From Ustilago trichophora (Eukaryota; Basidiomycota; Ustilaginomycetes; Ustilaginales; Ustilaginaceae): a stretch of 64,000 nucleotides of DNA. A program made the position numbers and the translations under genes. Location: NCBI GenBank assembly GCA_900323505.1, contig OOIN01000013.1, forward strand, positions 682,001 through 746,000, read 5' to 3'. Positions 54,319 through 64,000 of this stretch are shown here, piece by piece (the stretch's first letter is position 1; each line of letters begins with the position of its first letter). The notes beneath the pieces were generated by a model. It was not told the origin of the DNA. It made no database searches and was given only the letters and a program-made list of their open reading frames with translations.

Positions 54319-56364
54319 TGCGAATCGTCCTCTTTTAGTGTAGATATATTACTTGGAATGTAGTTGGATCTAGATTGTACAACCGGAGAATTGGTTTTTT
54401 TTCCCCGGACTGGAAAAGAATGGTTTGCTTCCAGTGGAAGGCTATCATTGACAACGGCAGCTGAATGGTTATCATGTCGAGCCTTGTATGAGGTGCAGAA
54501 GTGATGAAGAGGGCGCGGAACACACAGCACGTTTGATGTTCCAGAACGATGCACGGACCTAGGTCCATATGGCCTGTCGAGTACAGCCAAAACGGTTGTG
54601 TCAATCGAACGACTTTGACGTTTTCGTGAATCAGATGTAACCCCATGTCTCCCCGTGATGTACTGTGCTGTACTACTAATCAGCCGTGACATGCGGAGTC
54701 ACGCTTGCGGATGATACGCCGAAATCTGACCAAGACATCTGACGGGTCCATGGAGATCTCGCTTAATCAAGCCGTTGCACCGATCGCACAGATGTGGCTG
54801 TCGCACTTGGTCATCTTTGGCCGATGGCTTGGTGACGTTCAAGGTGAAGCTCAAGAGAAGACATTGTGAAGGATATATCAGGACAACACTCGAAGCTGGT
54901 CCCCCCGGCCTTTGGAATAATTCAGTACCGTCTCTATCTTGACTCGATCGATTGTCAGCTCGCAACGTTGACTTGGTTGCTCGATAGCAACAGCGCAATC
55001 TGTTACCCACACACGCTTGCTTTGTCAAGGTGAGTAATCATGTTCTCAACACATTCGACCTAGGATGCACAGGCGTAGGATGCTTTCTGCAATAGAAAGG
55101 GGTGGACGGGCGTTTGTCCGAAGTGGACCGAAAAGCAGCTTCTAGTTGGAGAGGATGCGATGCAAAGCGGCAACTGACGGACAAGAAAGGATTTCTTGCG
55201 TTGTGGCTGGTGTGTGGGGAGAAGAAAAAGAAACGAGATTTTCTTGGGTGGGGTAGACCGAGACCGAGGGTAGGGTCCGGTGCTTGTCTTGTGGCAAGTA
55301 TGCGGCTGGTGATGGTTAGCTGCTTGCTGCAGTCTGCGATACTTTTGACCCAGACCGCATCATTTGACATGGTCAACATCGGACCTGCTCAGTCATTCAC
55401 CACCTAAATCAGATGCGAGCGCTTGTCCACCCCATGTAAAGGAAGGAAAGCCATGTGGAGGTCAATATGCCCTCTCTCTCTCTCGCGCGCCCCTCGCGAA
55501 ACACATTTGCTGCTTGTTCGCTTGAAGAGAAAACGCAGTAAAGCGGATCTTGCGAATCGTCATATACTGACACTCATAAGGTTCGGCAAAGCGAGAGAGG
55601 ATGCCATATTTGGCACATCAAGAGAAGAAAAACAAGCAAGAAGAACGCAAAAGGTGACACAGTTGGGAATCTCCGTGATTTCCCCGTGTTGTCGTCGTTA
55701 CGATTTCCGCTGATCTGGCGCCTGGCGACGGTGATGCTTGTTCTTTTGACGGAGTCGCCGAGATTGCTTCGCTGCATCGCTCTCTGGTCAAGAAAAGCAG
55801 AAAGAGGCAAAGCAAAGAAAGCCCCGCGCGCTCTGGGACAGGGAGAGATTTCGGACGTCGGCCGCACCGTCCGAAAAGCGCTTCCTCCCCCAAGACCGTG
55901 CACCGGGCAATTTCTTCCCTGCCCCTCCACCTCGGCTATCCTCTTGCCAACACTGTTCTCATGCCGTTGGGATGTTTTTCTGCAGCTGCAGCTGTCACGA
56001 TTCTTTCTTTTTTTTTTTTCGGCTTCCCCGCACTTTGGGTTGGCCCCTTGTCTGCTCTCTTGGCTCGTAAGGCTGGTCTGCCTGATGGGGTTAGAAAGAC
56101 AGCGGCAGCGGCGTTGTCGATTGTCTCGGTCTTCCATTTGGCTCGCTTCCCGCACAGGCCAATGGAAGCAAAAAAATGGTTGTGCGGTGGAGTCAAGACA
56201 CAGATCTAGGAGAAAGAGCGTGGCGTACTCCCTCGCGCTTTTGCCTCGGACAGTTGTCTCTGCTACTCGAATCTGATCCGATTGACTGGGCCACTCTTTA
56301 CTGACACTGACTCTGAGTTCCCAACAGGCCCCCACACACGCAGTAAGACATATAATACCTCATC
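54319..56364. other. Intergenic SID2 / FDH, no gene seen
   Basis: About 2 kb. A minus-strand frame of 253 codons at 55574-56335 is rich in Arg, Ser and Cys and has no recognisable domain; I take it as chance. A CT-rich run ending in CGCGCG lies near 55470-55495 and a T-run at about 56008-56020. The last several hundred bp probably hold the FDH promoter. Confidence 0.5.
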
Positions 56365-57658
56365 ATGTTTGCTCGTGCCTCTCTTCTTCGCACCACAATC
56401 CCCCGTATCGCTCCTTCGATCCGTTCATTCTCCACTACAAAGCCCAACATGGTCAAGGTAAGTCTCCAGCATTCGTTGCAGCTGCTCATCGGTTGGTTTT
56501 CCACCAAGCTGACCATCCCATGTGATTGTCACGATTTCACTCGTTCGCTTCGATTCCTAACCCGATCAGATTGTAGCTGTCCTTTATACTGCCGGCAAGT
56601 TCGGTGAAGAGCAGCCCCGTCTGCTCGGCACCGTCGAGAACAAGCTCGGCATCGCCGACTGGCTCAAGGAGCAGGGTCACGAGCTCATCGTTACCGCTGA
56701 CAAAGACGGTCCCGACTCCGAGTTCCGCAAGCATGTCAAAGATGCCGAGATCGTCATCACCACCCCCTTCCACCCCGCCTACTTGACCGCCGAGGTCCTC
56801 GAGGAGGCTAAGAACCTCAAGTGCTGCATCACCGCAGGTGTCGGTTCCGACCACGTCGATCTCGATGTTGCCAACAAGAAGAACATCTCGGTCTACGAAG
56901 TCACCGGTTCCAACGTCACCTCGGTCGCCGAGCACGTTGTCATGACCATCCTCGTTCTCGTCCGCAACTTTGTCCCCGCCAACCGACAGTACCTTGAGGG
57001 TGACTGGAACGTCGCAGAGGTCGCTCGTCAGTCGTACGATCTCGAGGGCAAGGTCGTCGGTACCCTCGGTTCGGGACGTATCGGCTCGCGTGTCCTTCAG
57101 CGATTGAAGCCCTTCGACTGTGCCAAGCTTACCTACTACGATTACCAGCGCAATGAGGCCCTCGAGAAGGAGACTGGCGCCGTTCGTGTCGAAGACCTCA
57201 AGGAGTTCCTTTCCGAGCTCGACGTCCTCACCATCAACTGCCCCCTCTACGAAGGCACCAAGGGCCTCATCGACGCCGAAAAGATCGGCTGGATGAAGAA
57301 AGGTGCTTGGATCGTCAACACCGCCCGTGGCGCCATCGTCAACGCCAAGGACATCAAGGCCGCCCTCGAATCCGGCCATATCCTCGGTTACGGCGGTGAC
57401 GTTACCGACCAGCAACCACCTCCCAAAGACCACCCCTTCTACTCGATGAACGCAGACCACGGCTCACCTTACAAGTACGGTAAAGGAGGTGTCGCAATGA
57501 CCCCCCACATCTCTGGTACCTCGATCGATGCACAGGCTCGCTACGCTGCCGGTGCAAAAGAAATCCTCAGCAACTATTTCGCCGGTAAACCCCAAAACCC
57601 TGCAAACATCATCGTCGAAAACGGTGCTTATGCCACAAAGGCTTACGGTCAGCGATAG
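56365..57658 (+). CDS. FDH1: NAD-dependent formate dehydrogenase, one intron, mitochondrial leader
   Basis: It oxidises formate to CO2 with NAD+. Exons are 56365-56457 (31 codons) and 56570-57658, giving 393 residues. The intron is GTAAGT...GATCAG, 112 nt, phase 0. The first 28 residues ([28 protein letters not shown]) are basic, hydroxylated and free of acids, typical of a mitochondrial presequence. A second Met (residue 29, MVK) marks where many fungal FDHs begin. Key residues: Asn146 (SNVTS), the NAD loop G198-S-G200-R-I-G203, the catalytic Arg284 (NTARGA), Gln313 ([10 protein letters not shown]) and His344 (MTPHISGT). The frame is clean throughout. The start is supported by the leader and its splice junction. 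Confidence 0.96.
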
Positions 57659-58581
57659 AAAAAAAAAAAATCTCCCCCGTGTAATCCCTTTGTTTTAGCC
57701 CTCTTGCTCGCGCAACAATTTGTTGTTGCTTCTCTCTTGTCTGGTGTGTTTTGTGTTGGTGTGATGCCTTTGTTTTCGAGAATCTGATGGCGAGCTCGCC
57801 TTTCGGAGAAATCGTACGTACTGCATTGAGCTTGCACCTCGCTAGTTTGCGTTCGACTTTGTTGGATTAGACAGGATGACGGATTCAATCTCGTCGTCGA
57901 TAGGTGGATTAGCTTGGAACACATTTTTGTCTTGTGTGGTTTTGGCAAAGTTGTACAGTATTGAGATCCGGTGTTGATTCTGTTGTGTTTTTTTTTGGCG
58001 CTTTTCATTGAGATGTTTCGCTCAGCCTAAACCTTTCTGACCGATAGTGAGCGGTTTGGCTCTGCTGCAGATGCATCGTGAGATAGTCCGAGCTTCGGAT
58101 CATACTGTGCTGTATTGCCCCAAGTATTTGCTGGTTGTATATCGCTTTGTAGCTTGACACCAGACCAAAGACGCTTGAGATTACGCCAAATCACATCGTA
58201 AAAAGAGGATAAATCCGTCTTGAAGCCACCCTTGAAGGCACCCCCAATTGGCTGGCTTCCTGCGAAGCCACCTAGGGTGGCTTCAAGGGTGGCTTCGTGA
58301 CGGATTTATCCTTTTTTCACGATGTGAATGCGTCTTGCTGTCCAAAAAGCAAGGCAGTTTCCAATGTTGACCTGGTGAAATGTCTTCCTTTTTTCTCTTT
58401 TGACTGTGTCGTAAGCACAAAAGTTGTATGTGGTGTTGCACTGCTGTGGGTTGTTGTATTCGATGGTGCACCAAGCAAGAAACCTTGCCATGACCCCCGA
58501 ATGAATTTGTGATGATAGAATTACAAATGATTGTGTATGTGTGGTGTGTGTTTTCTGCCAGCCATATGCGGCTGAACAAGC
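57659..58581. other. Intergenic, convergent FDH / FUN30 3' ends, contains short inverted-repeat element
   Basis: About 0.9 kb containing an A-run directly after the FDH stop (57658-57669), T-rich 3' flank, and the 137-bp MITE-like element at 58191-58327. No gene is seen. Confidence 0.6.
58191..58327. mobile_element. Short inverted-repeat element (MITE-like), 137 bp
   Basis: The left end reads TCACATCGTAAAAAGAGGAT then AAATCCGTC; the reverse complement of the right end reads TCACATCGTGAAAAAAGGAT then AAATCCGTC. GAAGCCACCC / GGGTGGCTTC blocks lie inside both arms, so almost the whole element can fold into a hairpin. The terminal words (TCAYATCGTAA, AGGAWAWA, CCGKC, GAAGCCACC-type) match the 826-bp element at 11618-12443, so both belong to one family. 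No coding capacity. No clear target-site duplication. Confidence 0.75.
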
Positions 58582-61500
58582 TTACTCGTTATCGTCATCA
58601 CTAATCTCGTGAATGTCAGGAGAAGCTGCCTCGCGCAGCTTGGCAAGCAAAGTTTGAGCGACCTTTTTCTGCTCTGCTTCGTCCGATTCCGTATCGTCTT
58701 CACCAGAAACACGATCGGCAAGTTCCAACTTACGCTCACCAAGCGCATGGATATCTTCATCAATCGTACCTCGACTCAACAGCTTAACCACCGTCACCGG
58801 TTTGGTCTGACCCATACGATACGACCGATCTGCTGCCTGCTTATCGTTGTGTGGGTTGAAATCTTGGTCAAACAGGATCACCCAATTGGCGGCGATCAGG
58901 TTGATCCCTAATCCACCTGCCTTTGTCGACAGCAAAAAAACCGTAATCGATGAATCGTTCGTAAATTGATCCACCAACACCTGTCGATCTTCCACCTGGG
59001 TCGAGCCTGTAAATCCAACATACTTGATGCCCATATGTTCGAGACATACGCAGAGGATATCGAGAACCATGGTGAATTGGCTGAAGATGAGAATCCGATC
59101 GCCTTTCGCCTGGATCTCAGGGATGAGTCTCTGAAGCGCTTGGATTTTGCCCGAGTTCATCCACTCGTGCGCGGGTAGCACGTGCTTGCGTGTGGCAGGG
59201 TAGGTCTGAGCCGAGAAGGAGAGCTGGGCATCGGTGTTGATACGCAGGTCTTCTTTGACGTGCTCAAAGTTGTAATCGGCATAGTCGGGTTCCTTCATCA
59301 GGTCTCGTGCCATGGCATCGATCTTGGCTTCGTCGAACAGGCGGCGCGATAGCAGCGGATGGTTCGCAGCCTTGCGCAGCTCCATCAGAACGTGACCGCT
59401 TTCTTTCGAGGAAGATGCGGCTGCCTTTTTGCTCCTGGTGTTGGAAGCTGCCTGAGCCACCGCTTCAGCCTCGGCTGTCGCTACGCGCTTGGTCCTCGCC
59501 ACGGCTTGCATGTAGATCTTGCGCTGCGCCGGCGTCATATCGCAGTACTCGACCCGAGTCGTTTTCGTAGTAAGATCCGTCAGCACCTTATCCTTGAGTC
59601 GTCGAAGCACAAACGGATGCATCATCTTCTTGGCACGATCCACCCTCTGCTTGGAAAGCTGATTCTGCTGTCCACCAGCCTTGACCTTGAAGATGGCTGC
59701 AAGCGCCTCTTCGGCATCGGAAAAATACTGAGGCATGATAAAGTTGAGCAGCGACACGAGCTCCTGCAAGTTGTTCTGGAGCGGCGTACCGGTCAGAAGC
59801 AGACGCCAGCGGGTTTTGAGCTTGAGCAGCTTTTCGTACTTTTGCGACTTGCGGTTCTTGAGCATGTGACCCTCGTCAAAGACGCAAACCTCAAAACCGC
59901 CGGTTCGACAATCTCGTTCGTCGCAATCGGACTTGCACTCGCTGCGACCGCAACCGCGTCGTCCAAATTTGCGCAGGAAACTGTGATCCTGAGGCCCACC
60001 GGCAGCCATGTCGTAGGTAGTGAGGATCACCTCGAGATCCGGATCCTCGCTAAGCTCCTCCCGAAGCTCAGCACGATCCTTCATAGAGCCGTAGTACTTG
60101 CGTACATTGATGGAAGGAGCAAAAAAGCGAAACTCACGATCCCAGTTCTCCAAAACCGAACTTGGTGCCACGACAAGATGAGGGCCCCGAATTCCCATCT
60201 CCTTGAGTTGCGCAAAAAACGCGATGACCTGTGCCGTCTTGCCGAGACCCATCTCGTCGGCAAGGATGCAGCTCGTCTTCTTGCGATACAGCAGATGGAG
60301 CCAGTTGACGCCGACCAGTTGGTAGTCTTTGAGCTTGACACCTTCGGCTAGCAACTTGGGCTGTTCCTCGAGGTAGAACTTGTCGCTGGAGGAGCCGCCT
60401 TTCTTGATGCTGGAGAGGTTGAGCGTGCTAGCCGGGGTGCCTTCGCGCGAGCCGGCGACGGAAGCATTGACCGAGGCAGTGACTGCGGGCGAGGCCAGTC
60501 GCGAGACGGATTGGTTGGCATCAGGAAGCCAAGAGGCCATTGCGTCGCTCAATTCACGACCGATCTTTTCGCATCTGGCGAGCACCTCGTCCACTTCGTA
60601 GTATCCAGCCATGAGATCCTTGCAGTGATGGAAGAGTCTAGGTGTGACACCTTTGGCCGCTTTGCTTCCGAGCTTTTCCTCAATGTCGTCGGCATCATCG
60701 AAGGGACGTAGCGCAATGATAGTCTCGGCCTGCTGTGCGTTGCAGTTGGTGGTGTCCATGAGAGCGTTTGCATCGGCAGTGTTGAACCACTTGACAGCAG
60801 CCCTTTCTTCCTTTGCATCGCGGTCGTGACCGTCAGAGTCATCGTCGTCCGAGCTGATCTCTACCGTCTCGCGCGGCTGCTTCTTGACGGGTGGTGGCTG
60901 CGAGACGGTAGTCTGGGAAGAGACGCGTGAAAGCGTCGGAGTAGAGGATCTGGAACTAGGGTTGCTTGAGAGGGACTGCTTGGACGACGTTGCAGAGACA
61001 CCCATTTGCGCTGGTCTGCTTGCAAGCGAGGAAGCGTGCAAGGGTCGCTGTGCGCCATTGGATGTTGATTTGAGGCTGACAGTCTTGGTGGTGACGACGC
61101 TGGGTCTGGAGGTGAGCAACTGGATGCTCTTTGTAACATCACCGCGGGTCTGACGTAGAGCAGCAAGAACACGCTTGGGTTCCAGCAGAGGCTTTTCTCT
61201 AATGATGAGACGTGCCTTTTCCCTGAGCTCTGCGTCCGATAATGGCGCAGGAACACTTGTAGCCGATGTAGTGGTAGCAGGTTTAAGAGGGACAGAGAGG
61301 GTAGACGAAGGCTTCCGAGGGGGAGGTGGCGATACTTCTCGCACACTATCGTCATCGCCATCGTCCTGACTTTTGAGATGCTTTTTGAGAGGGTTGACAG
61401 GCTTGACACTGGACTCCCGTTCAGGTTCGGACGAGTCGGGCGAGCGTGAACGTGCGCCTCCGCCCCTTACGAGACGACGTTTCTTGGGTTTTCGCTCTTC

Positions 61501-61896
61501 GCCAGAGGAAGACTCTGGGTCGCTGAGGTCGGAGCTCTTGTCTGATGCAGCCACTTGACGCTTTGCAGTGCTGGCGGCGTATCTGAACTGCTCGAGGGAT
61601 GAGCGGAAGGAGCTAGATGGTTTCGACGATGCCGATGAGCTGGACTTGTGAGAGGCTGTATGCTGATGCCCGTTGGTCGTCTGCTTGGTGGGAGAGGTGA
61701 AGGAGGTGCGACTCATCGAGGAGGCATTACCGGAGCTCATGGCTGAGCGAAAGCTGTGGTCGGGCATTGTGGAGGGTGAGGCGATGACGGGGCTCGAGTC
61801 GAGGCAGATGATGCGTGGTGCTGATGCGTTGGGAAGACGCTGCCTGGGCGGGGTGGCAGGCTCGATCGAGTCGTCGCTATAATGGCCATTCGGCAT
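58582..61896 (-). CDS. Fun30/Fft3/SMARCAD1-type SNF2 chromatin remodeler
   Basis: An ATP-dependent remodeler of the Fun30 subfamily, acting in DNA end resection and silent chromatin. The 1104-residue frame is uninterrupted. Residues 1-215 are disordered, Ser-rich and phosphorylatable. A CUE-like helical segment lies at about 220-266 (DAELREKARLIIREKPLLEP). SNF2 motifs: I DEMGLGKT (547-554), Ia LVVAPSSVLENWDREF, II DEGH (674-677, the Fun30/SMARCAD1 variant of DEAH), III LLTGTPLQNNLQEL, then IFSQFTMVLDILC, TKAGGLGINL and the arginine-finger motif ADRSYRMGQ. A cysteine-rich segment with four Cys (649, 654, 658, 663) precedes motif II where yeast Fun30 is shorter. The acidic C-terminus ends IHEISDDDNE. 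The start at 61896 is the first ATG of the frame. Confidence 0.93.
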   Translation of the reverse strand: MPNGHYSDDSIEPATPPRQRLPNASAPRIICLDSSPVIASPSTMPDHSFRSAMSSGNASSMSRTSFTSPTKQTTNGHQHTASHKSSSSASSKPSSSFRSSLEQFRYAASTAKRQVAASDKSSDLSDPESSSGEERKPKKRRLVRGGGARSRSPDSSEPERESSVKPVNPLKKHLKSQDDGDDDSVREVSPPPPRKPSSTLSVPLKPATTTSATSVPAPLSDAELREKARLIIREKPLLEPKRVLAALRQTRGDVTKSIQLLTSRPSVVTTKTVSLKSTSNGAQRPLHASSLASRPAQMGVSATSSKQSLSSNPSSRSSTPTLSRVSSQTTVSQPPPVKKQPRETVEISSDDDDSDGHDRDAKEERAAVKWFNTADANALMDTTNCNAQQAETIIALRPFDDADDIEEKLGSKAAKGVTPRLFHHCKDLMAGYYEVDEVLARCEKIGRELSDAMASWLPDANQSVSRLASPAVTASVNASVAGSREGTPASTLNLSSIKKGGSSSDKFYLEEQPKLLAEGVKLKDYQLVGVNWLHLLYRKKTSCILADEMGLGKTAQVIAFFAQLKEMGIRGPHLVVAPSSVLENWDREFRFFAPSINVRKYYGSMKDRAELREELSEDPDLEVILTTYDMAAGGPQDHSFLRKFGRRGCGRSECKSDCDERDCRTGGFEVCVFDEGHMLKNRKSQKYEKLLKLKTRWRLLLTGTPLQNNLQELVSLLNFIMPQYFSDAEEALAAIFKVKAGGQQNQLSKQRVDRAKKMMHPFVLRRLKDKVLTDLTTKTTRVEYCDMTPAQRKIYMQAVARTKRVATAEAEAVAQAASNTRSKKAAASSSKESGHVLMELRKAANHPLLSRRLFDEAKIDAMARDLMKEPDYADYNFEHVKEDLRINTDAQLSFSAQTYPATRKHVLPAHEWMNSGKIQALQRLIPEIQAKGDRILIFSQFTMVLDILCVCLEHMGIKYVGFTGSTQVEDRQVLVDQFTNDSSITVFLLSTKAGGLGINLIAANWVILFDQDFNPHNDKQAADRSYRMGQTKPVTVVKLLSRGTIDEDIHALGERKLELADRVSGEDDTESDEAEQKKVAQTLLAKLREAASPDIHEISDDDNE

Positions 61897-62542
61897 GTGC
61901 GTGGTGGGGTGTGTGCGAGATGGAATCTGGAATTGGAGACGGCAGGCGAATCAATGCATGTGTACTGTTTCGGGATTGGGTGGGCCACAGAAAGAAAGAC
62001 GAGCGCCGAAATGCTTGAGCCGAATAGCGTGAATGCTGGTCGAGGTGTTGTACAGGTAATACTCCCTTGAGATACGGTCAAGGCGAGTAGGACACGCTAC
62101 GCAGGGACCAAATGATGTTGAGAAGTGGTCAATGAGGAAAGAGCTGTGTTGTAGCTTGCCACTCTTTCTAAAAAAAAAAAAAGATTTGCCAGTTCGTCAC
62201 CGCGTCGCGAACAGACAGACACAAGTAGCGCCCAACCGGTGAAATCACAACACAAGATGTCGTCTTCTCCACCAAAACTTTACTTTTGGAGCAAAGTCGA
62301 GAGCTCGACTGTCACCAAAAAGGCGGATCTGGCAAAGAAATTCATTTGTTTCCAAAAAGCGCGAAATTTCATTCAACCTGTACATATACGCGACAACCCA
62401 GAGGCGCCTTACCGCGTCGCCTCCATCAGCAGCTCACACATTCACAACCCAACGCTTCGTGTGGCAGAAAGAAATATCTATTGCTATGATGGAATCACAT
62501 TACTCGTACATCGCCTCGACCCCCTTCTTGATATATCGGAAA
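61897..62542. other. Intergenic FUN30 / adaptor gene, no gene seen
   Basis: About 0.65 kb upstream of the minus-strand remodeler and downstream of the minus-strand adaptor gene. It has an A-run at 62170-62182. A plus-strand frame at 62239-62580 has no recognisable feature and overlaps the adaptor's stop; I do not call it. Confidence 0.55.
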
Positions 62543-63153
62543 TCAGAACTGCAAAAGGTTCGGCTGTCCTTGATCCTTGATACTCTTTCCAAAGTCAGAC
62601 GACGGTTGGAAAGGTTTCACGTTGGACCCACCGAATCCGGTTGGTTGCGGCTGAATTTGGCCTCCGTTGAATCCGCTCGAATTGCCAAAGGGTTGACTAC
62701 CGAATCCATTCATCCCAGTCGGTGTCTGAGTGTTGAACACCGTTGAAGACTGTTGCTGCTGCTGCTGCTGCTGTTGTTGTTGCTGGGGCTGAGAAGCAGA
62801 AGTGCTGGTGGAGAAGGCCGAGTTGAACGCGTTCAACGCACTGCTATTCGAGCTTGCCGGAAGGCCGCTGGTGGTGGAGGTGGATCCAAAGTTGCTAGGG
62901 GTGCTCGTCGTGTTGCTCGGCGTAGAGTTGAAGCCGCCCATGCCGGTGAAGGCAGGCTGCTGCAACGTCGGGCTAGATACGCGAGCAAAGGGGTTCCCCG
63001 TCATCTGCGGCGCCAGGCCACCACTGGCTCCTGGACTCGTAGGCGCAGAGAATTGTGGATTGGTGGCCAGGCTGGCACCAAACGAAGACTGCGGCTTGAA
63101 CGGCTGCACACTGCTGCCGCCAAAACCAGTTGGCTGCGGCTGTAGCGCTTGCG

Positions 63154-63190
<37 letters not shown>

Positions 63191-63406
63191 ACTCGAAGAT
63201 GACGCCGCACCACCACCAAACGACATGGATCCGAACTGCGAAGAAAGCTCGTTGCCCGTAGGCGTCGATACAGCCCCTGGAGTGCTGGCAGTATTGTTGC
63301 TGTTGTTGCTTTGGTTGTTCTGGTTCTGGAACGTGAGCTCGGATGCGACGCTGCCGATAATGCCGGTCTTTTGTGGTGCAAGCAAGCCACTGCTCTGTGC
63401 CTGCCC

Positions 63407-63441
<35 letters not shown>

Positions 63442-64000
63442 GCTGCTGCTGGCTGGCATTCTGGCCAGTCGGGTCGCTTCCATCCCAAGCATGAGCTCCC
63501 AATCCGTAGTGACCACCGTTGGGCGCACCAAACGCGCTCATGGCGAGTTGATTCAGCGAAGGACCCTTTGGCGCAGGAGGCGATGCAGGTGGTGGGGTAG
63601 AGCCAGGAGGCGGTGCAAAGGGATTGCGAGAGCCTGTCTTTTGCGGCAAGAGCTGCTTAGCGGATGCAGCAGCCTCGGGCGACTTGGGCGCAGTGAAGCC
63701 TTGGTTGTTGACTTGTCCGTTGTTTTGCGACTGGAGCGCCGAGTTGAAAGACGAGAGAGCAGAGGACTGCTGCGCCGAGGCCTGGCCAAAAGGACCGCTT
63801 TGTCCCTGCTGTGTTGGAGGTTGCGGCTGCGAGGGCGTGGCAGTGTGTTGAGGCTGCAGATCCTGGAAGGGCTGGTTGTGTTGCTGCTGAGGCTGTGGTT
63901 GCTGCTGAGACGCTTGCTGCTGTTGCTGCTGTAGTTGGTGTTGTTGTTGTTGTTGTTGTTGCGGTTGCTGCTGTTGCTGCTGGTTGAGGAAGCTCGATTG
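62543..64000 (-). CDS. PolyQ endocytic adaptor (epsin/AP180-like), C-terminal part, cut by window edge
   Basis: The frame is open from the window edge to a stop at 62543, 485 codons with no frameshift. No initiator Met is visible near the edge, so the N-terminal domain lies outside. The visible part is Gln/Asn/Ser/Gly-rich, with several polyQ runs (CAG/CAA). It carries two NPF motifs (SRNPFAPP and GNPFARV), which bind EH domains. It has five [L/I]-x-x-Q-x-T-G sequences: LLPQKTG, LAPQKTG, LAPQMTG, LQPQPTG and IQPQPTG. This is the phosphorylation motif of Ark1/Prk1 kinases found in yeast Ent1/2, Yap1801, Pan1 and Sla1. The end NLLQF resembles a clathrin box. An epsin or AP180-type adaptor is most likely; a Pan1/Sla1-type protein is possible. 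The missing N-terminus would decide. Confidence 0.7.
62750..63460. repeat. CAG/CAA trinucleotide runs in the adaptor gene
   Basis: Three polyglutamine-coding runs lie on the minus strand at about 62750-62784, 63150-63192 and 63406-63452. They mix CAG and CAA codons, which limits slippage. Two further short runs lie at about 63917-63985. Confidence 0.85.

Noticed and set aside
55574..56335. 253-codon minus-strand frame upstream of FDH
   Set aside because: Composition is Arg/Ser/Cys-rich and irregular, it covers the probable FDH promoter, and no domain is seen.
56537..57460. 307-codon minus-strand frame opposite formate dehydrogenase
   Set aside because: It is an antisense shadow. FDH catalytic residues are on the plus strand.

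Overview
The window looks like nuclear DNA of a smut fungus (Basidiomycota, Ustilaginaceae, close to Ustilago, Sporisorium or Pseudozyma). The evidence is a divergent pair of an L-ornithine N5-monooxygenase and a three-adenylation-domain ferrichrome synthetase (the SID1/SID2 arrangement known from Ustilago maydis), few and short GTAAGT introns (about 77-116 nt), C/G-rich third codon positions that open long spurious antisense frames, and a eukaryotic housekeeping gene set. I see no rRNA, tRNA, CRISPR, plasmid or viral features.

Layout. 0-4 kb: a GT71-type glycosyltransferase cut by the window edge, then a secreted protein with seven four-cysteine repeats on the minus strand. 4-9.3 kb: a long stretch with no supportable gene, ending in the RPA1 promoter with MCB/E2F-like sites. 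9.3-11.3 kb: RPA1 with one intron. 11.6-12.4 kb: an 826-bp inverted-repeat element, related to a 137-bp element at 58.2 kb. 12.6-13.2 kb: an unknown two-exon protein. 13.7-20.3 kb: the NUP98-NUP96 precursor. 21.1-31.7 kb: SNU23/ZMAT2-like, cytoplasmic Ile-tRNA synthetase, a phosducin-like protein and FGAM synthase (ADE6). 32.6-33.7 kb: CWC24/RNF113. 33.9-54.3 kb: the ferrichrome locus, SID1 (minus) and SID2 (plus), with start codons about 6.1 kb apart across an intergenic region holding GATA-type sites and a 16-bp palindrome. 56.4-57.7 kb: NAD-dependent formate dehydrogenase. 58.6-61.9 kb: a Fun30/SMARCAD1-type remodeler. 62.5 kb to the edge: the C-terminal part of a polyQ endocytic adaptor.

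How the genes work together. SID1 hydroxylates ornithine and SID2 builds the ferrichrome hexapeptide from the acylated product and glycine. This two-gene core is flanked by housekeeping genes, and no transporter or acyltransferase is visible beside it. The remaining genes serve DNA replication, nuclear pores, splicing, translation, purine synthesis and chromatin, and do not form a cluster.

Sequence quality. NUP98-96, SNU23, ILS1, the phosducin-like gene, ADE6 and SID2 are each interrupted by many single-base frameshifts, while the other genes read through cleanly. The cases I worked through are one-base losses, some in homopolymers. Most of these genes are essential elsewhere, so uncorrected indels in the assembly are more likely than pseudogenes. 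Coordinates for these genes span from the inferred start to the inferred stop across the frameshifts.
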